Origin: Trifolium pratense
Taxonomy: Eukaryota > Streptophyta > Magnoliopsida > Fabales > Fabaceae
Direction of reading: 5' to 3'
Assembly (NCBI RefSeq): GCF_020283565.1
Contig: NC_060065.1
Span: 46,054,409-46,118,408, forward strand
DNA: 64,000 bases
The first letter of the stretch is position 1, and each line of letters starts with the position of its first letter. The notes beneath the pieces are model-generated. The model was given only the letters and a program-made list of their open reading frames with translations. It was not told where the DNA came from and searched no databases. Made by a program: the position numbers and the translations under genes. Shown one piece after another: positions 59,326 to 64,000 of this stretch.

Positions 59326-62300
59326 TTACATATTTGCATTAACTGGATATTGAGTAGGGCCAGGAGACAACTTAGGGGAATTGAAACTAGAGCAGCTGCC
59401 TAGTTTTGAGTTGGATCTTTGAGTCTTCACCAATGGAACCAAAGACTGCACAACATCAGCCATGAGAGGCCTATAATCTGCTTCTGGTTGCACACACATT
59501 GTCGCAATCGCCGCTACTTGGATAACATCTTTCATTGAGTACTGCCCCTCCAATGATGGATCCATAATCTTTACAACCTTTTCTCTATCAGTCAAAAGTG
59601 GCAAAGCCTAAACACAAACAATGCATGCAAGTTTGTTAAAATTAAAATGTACTCGTATGAAGCATGGACACGGACACCGGACACGACACGGACACTGACA
59701 CGTCGACACCGATAATAATTTGAAAAAACGGCATAATTCAATGTAATTATAAGTGTCGGTGTCCAACACTGACGCGTGTCCGACACCGGACACGCCTAAT
59801 CTGAGGAGTGTCCGTGCTTACTGCTTGGTGTTTGAATTTGTTTATTTGAGCTTATTTATTGACATAAGCACTTGTAAGATTGTTTAGGAGACTTATGGAA
59901 ACAACATATAACAAGTCTATTAGTTTTCTGCTTTATTTCCATAAGCTCTCAGGATAGCATATGAAATCAGCTTATCGCTTATATGAAAATAATTACTAGG
60001 ACTTTATTTTACCTTTTGTGTTATAGACATAGCTTATACATAGACACTTCTATGATAAGCATTTAATTAAGTTGTTTATCCAAATAGGGTCATAATAACG
60101 TTCACCGAGTACTACAAATAATGTTGAAAGAATTAGCAACCATACCCAAGTAACGAGTACGCCTTCTCCCGGAGGTCTCTTCATATCAACTGGCACTCTG
60201 CCGGTTAGAAGCTCCAAAAGTACAACACCATAACTGTACACATCTGATTTTGTTGTTAAATGCCCTGTTAGTGCATATCTGCACAATCAAATATTTTTCA
60301 TCAGAGGAAATTACTCAAGGAACGAAGCATATTAAATAAAATGAAGATTACAAAAAAGAGAATAAACAAAACAACATAAAAGTATATTATGAGTTATGAA
60401 TTGTACTCGGGGGCAACGTATCCCTGAGTGCCTAAAACGCGAGTTGAAACGTGTCCACCGACTCTATCAGATCCAAGCTTTGCTAATCCAAAATCAGAAA
60501 CTTTAGCATGAAATTTTTTGTCCAAGAGGATGTTGCTGCTCTTAAAATCTCTGTGAATCACAGGAGGACTGACATGTTCATGAAGATATTCCAAACCCTT
60601 GGCAGCTTCAAGTGCTATTCTTAATCGAGTTTCCCAATCTAGATTAACAGACACGACACTCGAATCTACAAGAAAACCAATTCATCGAAATTAACCCCAG
60701 CATAATAAATAAATAGATATTGGACGAAAAATAGCACCGTGATTTTTGGGAGAGGTCAACCCCTTAAATGGATCTCAGTTACATCGAGGGGATTAGTCTA
60801 GCACGTGGAAGATACCTTTGATTTACTAGAAGAAAAAAAAAAACAGCACCACAATCAAAGGGCGCAAATGCAAGTCCAGCGCATTTTGTTACTTACTGTT
60901 ATTGCTGATAGGATAAAGATGTTCCTGAAGGCCACCATTCGCCATAAATTCATACACCAGCAGCTTATGATTATGATCAGAGCAGTATCCAAGCAATGCA
61001 AGCAAATATGGAGAATGCAACCGACTTAGCAATTCAACCTACAATGACATGTAATCAACCAATTCAACTCAATCGAATTCATCGGCTCATAGACAAAAAA
61101 TATCATGATGATATATAATGTGAAAATGCTGCTAGCGAAAAATGTACAAACCTCGACTTTAAACTCTTCTTCTCCTTGCTTTCCAGCTTGATCCATCAAT
61201 TTAATCGCAACCTTCCTTCCATCATTGAGAACTCCACGGTAAACAAGTCCAAATCCACCATGACCAACCACATTTGACTTGCTGAATCCTCCGGTGGCAG
61301 AATGTAACTGCTTGAAAGTGAACACCCGAAGTCCTTTCTCGGCAACAACTTGCAGGTTTGCAAAGTCACTTTTCTCGTTAACATTGGCATCCTCGACTAA
61401 TATAAAACCAAACAAAAAATAAAGTTAGAAAAAGAAAAGCTAAAACTACTCAAAAGTAAACCACCAAAAGTTAATTTAAAATCATAGAATTGATAAAAAA
61501 ACATTATCGATTTATCATTATTACAGTATTCACATTCCAATATACAGATCCATATGTGACTATCATTATTAATTAAAACTGTACAAAAAGGAAATATAAC
61601 AGGTTCAATTTTCACTTCTCATAAGAACACTACCAAATTTTCAGCACATGCAAATAGAACAATCAACACATATTGCAACATAAATCAACTTGACAAATGT
61701 TCCAATACCTTTCTTCAGCTAAACATTCCATTTTTTATAGGTGCATAAATTTCAAGTCAACTAAAGACAGACACAACATAGACACCAAACACCACACTGA
61801 CACAAGCAAGACTCTCATAGTAATTTGGTATCACGGTGGGTATATCATAAGCTACACTCTGTAGCTTCTGTAAAATCACGGTGGATCACCGTGATACCAA
61901 AGATACACATAATGTAACAACTTACCTTAAATCTATAATATTTGTCCTGCAAGACCAATAAGAAAAACATTTTTCCCTAATTTTTGTTTATTCAAAACAA
62001 AAGAAACATTTTTGGCAGAAATTTCAAAAGACCCAGATCAAGGGATACAAAAATGCAGCATAAACAAAAAACCTCAAAGCAAAACAAAAATAATAAAAAA
62101 GTGCAAAAAACACACTAGCCCATTTTTCAGTAAAGCTGAATCTATATAACCCTTCCTTCTATCATTTTTTCTTTCATAGTATGAAAAATCAAACCTTTTC
62201 CCTTTCTACCCCTAAAACCACCACCCCCATTTTCTCAGCAACCAAACAGAACAAAAACAGAACAAACCTTTATGGTTTTTGCGCCTACGCTTGGAAACCT

Positions 62301-62424
62301 TGTTACTGATGTAACAATAGTAAGCAAAGGCAACAAAAGAAGCAAAGACAGCAACAGAAGCAAGTACAACAATTGCTACAACTGCAATCTTGGCCTTTCT
62401 TCCATAATCTTTATCTTCCACCAT
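59326..62424 (-). CDS. Membrane-anchored Ser/Thr receptor-like cytoplasmic-type kinase
   Basis: Six exons: 62268-62424, 61152-61396, 60897-61038, 60407-60665, 60146-60278 and 59326-59607, all with GT-AG borders, giving 405 residues. A short N-terminus is followed by one transmembrane helix (about 11-36), a basic stop-transfer (KRRRK) and then the kinase domain. There is no extracellular receptor domain. Kinase motifs: glycine loop GHGGFG at 97-102, VAIK with Lys118, HRDFKSSN with catalytic Asp221 (RD kinase), DFG at 239-241, APEYALTG near 266, and [17 protein letters not shown]. The sequence looks like the PBS1-like group, closest in my memory to Arabidopsis At3g58690. An in-frame ATG 29 codons upstream (62511) could extend it. 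I chose 62424 because [12 protein letters not shown] fits the family start. It is likely a plasma-membrane signalling kinase of unknown pathway. Confidence 0.92.
59658..59820. mobile_element. MITE-like inverted repeat in kinase intron 5
   Basis: AAGCATGGACACGGACACC at the left is mirrored by GGACACGCCTAATC...GTGTCCGTGCTTA at the right. Inner GACACCGGACACG units are repeated in both arms. Borders are approximate, since no clear target duplication was found. Confidence 0.6.
61820..61905. repeat. Inverted repeat in kinase intron 1
   Basis: TTTGGTATCACGGTG and CACCGTGATACCAAAG form arms around about 55 bases, a possible small MITE. A related phrase (GCACCGTGATTTTTGGG) occurs in intron 3 near 60737. 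Confidence 0.55.
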
Positions 62425-62511
62425 TTTTGAAGAAGCTAAAAACTTTAACAGTGGAAAATGGCTTAAAGGGTGGTGAGAGAAGCAAGAAGAAGTTGCATTT
62501 TGAGCTTTCAA

Positions 62512-64000
62512 AGTTCGAAGACGGCACTTTGACTCACTCTACTCTCACTCATTTTCTCACTCAGCTTTTTATTTGTGGCGCTTACAATAAGAACAAAAAA
62601 ATGATGATGATAGTAATGTTTTTATTTGCATTTTACCCCTCAAATTAATTATAATTTTCCAAATAAAAGTCTCTTTCCAAAAAATATATATATATTTGGG
62701 TAAATCTTTGCAAAAAAAAAAATTATAATATCGTCGCAATATTTATTATGTTCTTTTTCCGTTTATTTATTATCCCAAAATCAATAGCCAATAACCAAAA
62801 ACATATATCGAAAGAGATAATTTTTTAAATAAATCATAGTTACTATTATTTTCGTATTTGCACGTGCAGGTAATTTGGTTAACCCAACAAAAAAATATTA
62901 TCAAATTTGTCGGTCAGTGTTCTAGTGTGACTTGAGGTCGGATTTGGATCATCTTCTTTACTTTCCTCTACATCTCTCTCCTCTACATCTCTCTCCTTTC
63001 TCTTTATCTCTGTCTTGATTTCAATTTATCTCTTCAATAAAAAATTTAAAAATAATCATGAGAGAGAGTGAGATTAAGAGAGAGATATAAAGGAAAGTGA
63101 AATAGATGATCTAATTTCCTTGAAGTCGCCTAAGTCTAATATCACATCTTTTAAGCTATATAATTCTCATTCATATTAATGTGAAAGCCAATTCTCATAT
63201 ATCTTTCAAGGCATGCTTTACTACATACTAACTTGAGTTTGGAGTATTTCCAATTATACAACCAGCATTGGTGTTGAAGGCATGGATATCAACCAAGCAC
63301 CACCGTCGTATGAGCCTTCATTCATACATCTCCATCCACCTCGCTCCATCCAACTCTTCATCCATCTCTCTTCAATATATAAGGAAATTCAAAGTGTGAC
63401 AATTTTGTATATACTTTTGAAACCATCACACTTTTATTTTTATTTTTCAAACAGTGCCAAAATATGTTGCCTAAAGTAGTGCAACATGATTTTATGAGCT
63501 CTATGCATATTAATCTGGTTTAATTAACTGACAGATTAAACCAAGAAATTTGTGGCTAAATATGAAGAATGTTTACCAATAACAAGAGTTTAATGGTTGT
63601 TCAAAAAAACAAAAAAAAAAACAAAAGTGTAATGGACATAAGCAGACAGAGTAAAAAATATTTTACACCATCAACCAATAAGAATGTTTCAACCTTATCA
63701 TATCAAAAAAGTGGGGTTAAGTGGAATAATGTAACGGAAAACATGGTTATGATTGAATGACAGTATGAAATTATTTTGTCTATGCAAATTCTTTTTCTCG
63801 GTTTCAAAAGGGTTGGTCCAATCCAAAAACTCTAATTGAGAACTTACTTTTCAAATGATACTCCAGGGTCTTACTTTTGCAAGGTGAATTCATTTTTAAA
63901 ATGTCGTAGAGGGTAATTGTGAATTTGTCATGATCGTGAGGAAAAAATAGTATTGGTACTTGCAGATGTATGCCCAGGAAGTGAAGCAAGCATAATGCAT
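62512..64000. other. Kinase upstream region and right edge, no further gene
   Basis: The 5' untranslated region and promoter of the kinase lie here, with a CTCACTCTACTCTCACTC-like stretch near 62530-62560. CTCTCTCCTCTACATCTC and its inverted counterpart (63058-63090) form a small repeat. Short open frames near 63282 and 63569 show no family motif. Confidence 0.45.

Noticed and set aside
59592..59793. Minus-strand frames of about 60 codons between kinase exons
   Set aside because: They fall on the intronic MITE with GACACCGGACACG repeats; the kinase frame is fully explained without them.

Overview
This window is plant nuclear DNA, AT-rich and full of transposons. Split genes with GT-AG introns, TATA boxes, tRNA-primed LTR elements, MITEs, Helitrons and SINEs all point to a flowering plant. 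A two-exon defensin-like or nodule-cysteine-rich (NCR)-like peptide gene, and LTRs and MITEs that look like legume families, suggest a legume, with Medicago as the best guess. The species was not tested.

Layout. 1-2.3 kb: remnants of a Myb/SANT-like gene. 2.8-6.8 kb: a direct repeat of about 1.3-1.5 kb whose two copies flank a small secreted cysteine-rich peptide gene (minus strand, 4557-4882). 7-10.3 kb: repeats, MITEs and a LINE RNase H remnant. 10.7-55 kb: a tandem array of four class III peroxidase genes, all on the minus strand. Genes A (10699-15522), C (42349-45591) and D (53376-54985) read as intact three-exon genes of 317-319 codons. Gene B (22462-36664) is split by a complete 11,959-bp Athila/Cyclops-type Gypsy LTR retrotransposon (22872-34830). 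Its two 1,178-bp LTRs look identical, it is bordered by the 5-bp target duplication GTCAT, and it has an uninterrupted 1,858-codon gag-pol frame plus a second 490-codon frame. 59.3-62.4 kb: a six-exon, 405-aa membrane-anchored receptor-like cytoplasmic-type kinase on the minus strand.

Between and inside the genes, many mobile elements could be delimited to the base by their target duplications: three Mutator-like MITEs of one family, two TRIMs, two Helitron candidates, Stowaway-like MITEs, hAT-like MITEs (one carrying a SINE) and a triple nest in an old LTR. Non-coding segments upstream of the peroxidase genes recur at 41.0, 50.2 and 57.1 kb, so the array grew by duplication of whole gene-plus-promoter units. 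A further near-identical copy at 265-392, with no gene downstream of it in the window, suggests that the array continues to the left.

The peroxidases are predicted to be secreted, haem-containing apoplastic enzymes. The kinase is a plasma-membrane signalling protein and is not obviously connected to them. I found no operon, CRISPR array or prokaryotic feature. The most notable items are the very recent retrotransposon knockout of peroxidase B, the cysteine-rich peptide gene bracketed by duplicated repeats (too short per exon for simple ORF finding), and the Helitron with a gene-like interior.
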